A stretch of 64,000 nucleotides of DNA from positions 124,001 to 188,000 of the forward strand of contig CAJHQP010000369.1 in assembly GCA_905132765.1 (NCBI GenBank), read 5' to 3'. Shown one piece after another: positions 63,446 to 64,000 of this stretch. Numbering within the stretch: position 1 is the first letter of the stretch; every line of letters starts with the position of its first letter. The notes beneath the pieces are model-generated. The model made no database searches and was not told where the DNA came from. It saw nothing but the letters and a program-made list of their open reading frames with translations. The DNA is from Moricandia arvensis (lineage: Eukaryota > Streptophyta > Magnoliopsida > Brassicales > Brassicaceae). The position numbers were made by a program, and so were the translations under genes.

Positions 63446-64000
63446 ACATTCAACACGTAAGCTTATTTATAGTGCTTTAGCGTGCGGTTTCGGATAAGGA
63501 TCATCCCATTATTTTTCCTTTAATTATTCTAATAGAAAAATGTTTTCTTTAATTGTTATTCTTATCATAATTGATGATTTCTATTGGTTTTGGTGATTTC
63601 TGGAAAAAGGTTGGCCAAGGTCGGTTGCTTGATACCATGTGCACCGATCAAAGTAAGTCAAATAATATTATTTAGCATCATATCCTTTTGCAAGTGAAAG
63701 CTAGAGTGTATACCAGATCAGAAAATAGCACACCGGTTTTCCTATACCAATGGCCGGTGAACCGAACATTTGTCAACAAATAAAGTTTTGTCGGTGCATC
63801 GTCATCTTATTCTAGTCATGGATCGCATTAGCCGAACAAACAAAAAATGTTAAAGCTGTGTGGAGATTAGTCTATTAGTAACATTATTGGGCCCAGATAT
63901 CATTTTCTGTGTTTAAGATAAAGCCCAATACTTGAAAGAATGATAATTAATTCCATTTCCTGGATACAGGGGCCACACTCTATAGTCCACGAAATTCTAA
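63446..64000. other. Intergenic right edge
   Basis: No coding segment, RNA gene or bounded repeat was supported. It would include the promoter of the small minus-strand ORF at 63167-63445. Confidence 0.45.

Overview
This is plant nuclear DNA from a crucifer, most likely Brassica or a close relative. The evidence is a run of intron-rich genes whose products and order match Arabidopsis thaliana chromosome 5 from about AT5G10270 to AT5G10060, read in descending order. The names come from recognising the translated proteins; no search was run. The centre of the interval is the FLOWERING LOCUS C (FLC) locus. Several genes that I recall between these markers in Arabidopsis are missing, which is what biased gene loss in the triplicated Brassica genome would produce.

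Layout, left to right: 0.1-3.7 kb holds exon-like fragments of an unidentified minus-strand gene. The gene block follows with CDKC (+, 4.4-7.3 kb), RABH1E (-, 7.6-9.2), DOT3-like NPH3/BTB (+, 10.5-13.2), annexin 7 (+, 14.7-16.5), a broken 3' fragment of a second annexin (16.8-17.3), an NT-type C2 protein (-, 17.5-18.0), an ARM/TPR protein (-, 19.2-21.2) and sulfate transporter SULTR2;1 (-, 23.9-28.0). Next comes 7 kb without genes upstream of FLC, dominated by a 1.7-kb tandem duplication. FLC itself (+, 35.2-38.7) is intact, with seven exons and 196 residues. It is followed by about 10 kb with two CACTA-like non-autonomous transposons and no supported gene. The second gene block is trehalose-6-phosphate phosphatase TPPI (-, 49.2-51.3), a TPR co-chaperone-like protein (+, 54.7-56.7), an aspartyl protease (-, 56.9-59.1), a TSR3-like ribosome-biogenesis enzyme (+, 59.8-61.4), a decayed CID/ENTH-like gene (61.8-62.9) and a small unknown ORF (-, 63.2-63.4).

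The genes are ordinary single-copy housekeeping and regulatory genes; they do not form an operon or a pathway. For each major gene I placed exons by hand at GT-AG boundaries (one GC-AG), and each model sums to a whole number of codons.

The less expected signals are: (1) many ultrashort insertions of a few bases plus an A/T run, each flanked by an 8-15 bp direct repeat; (2) a 771-bp stretch of visually perfect identity inside an otherwise diverged tandem duplication upstream of FLC; (3) paired TGCATG (RY) motifs early in FLC intron 1, like the Arabidopsis cold-memory element; (4) a 20-bp perfect hairpin in FLC intron 1; (5) two related CACTA-type elements with exact 3-bp target duplications; (6) a GC-AG intron in TPPI; and (7) two pseudogenes.
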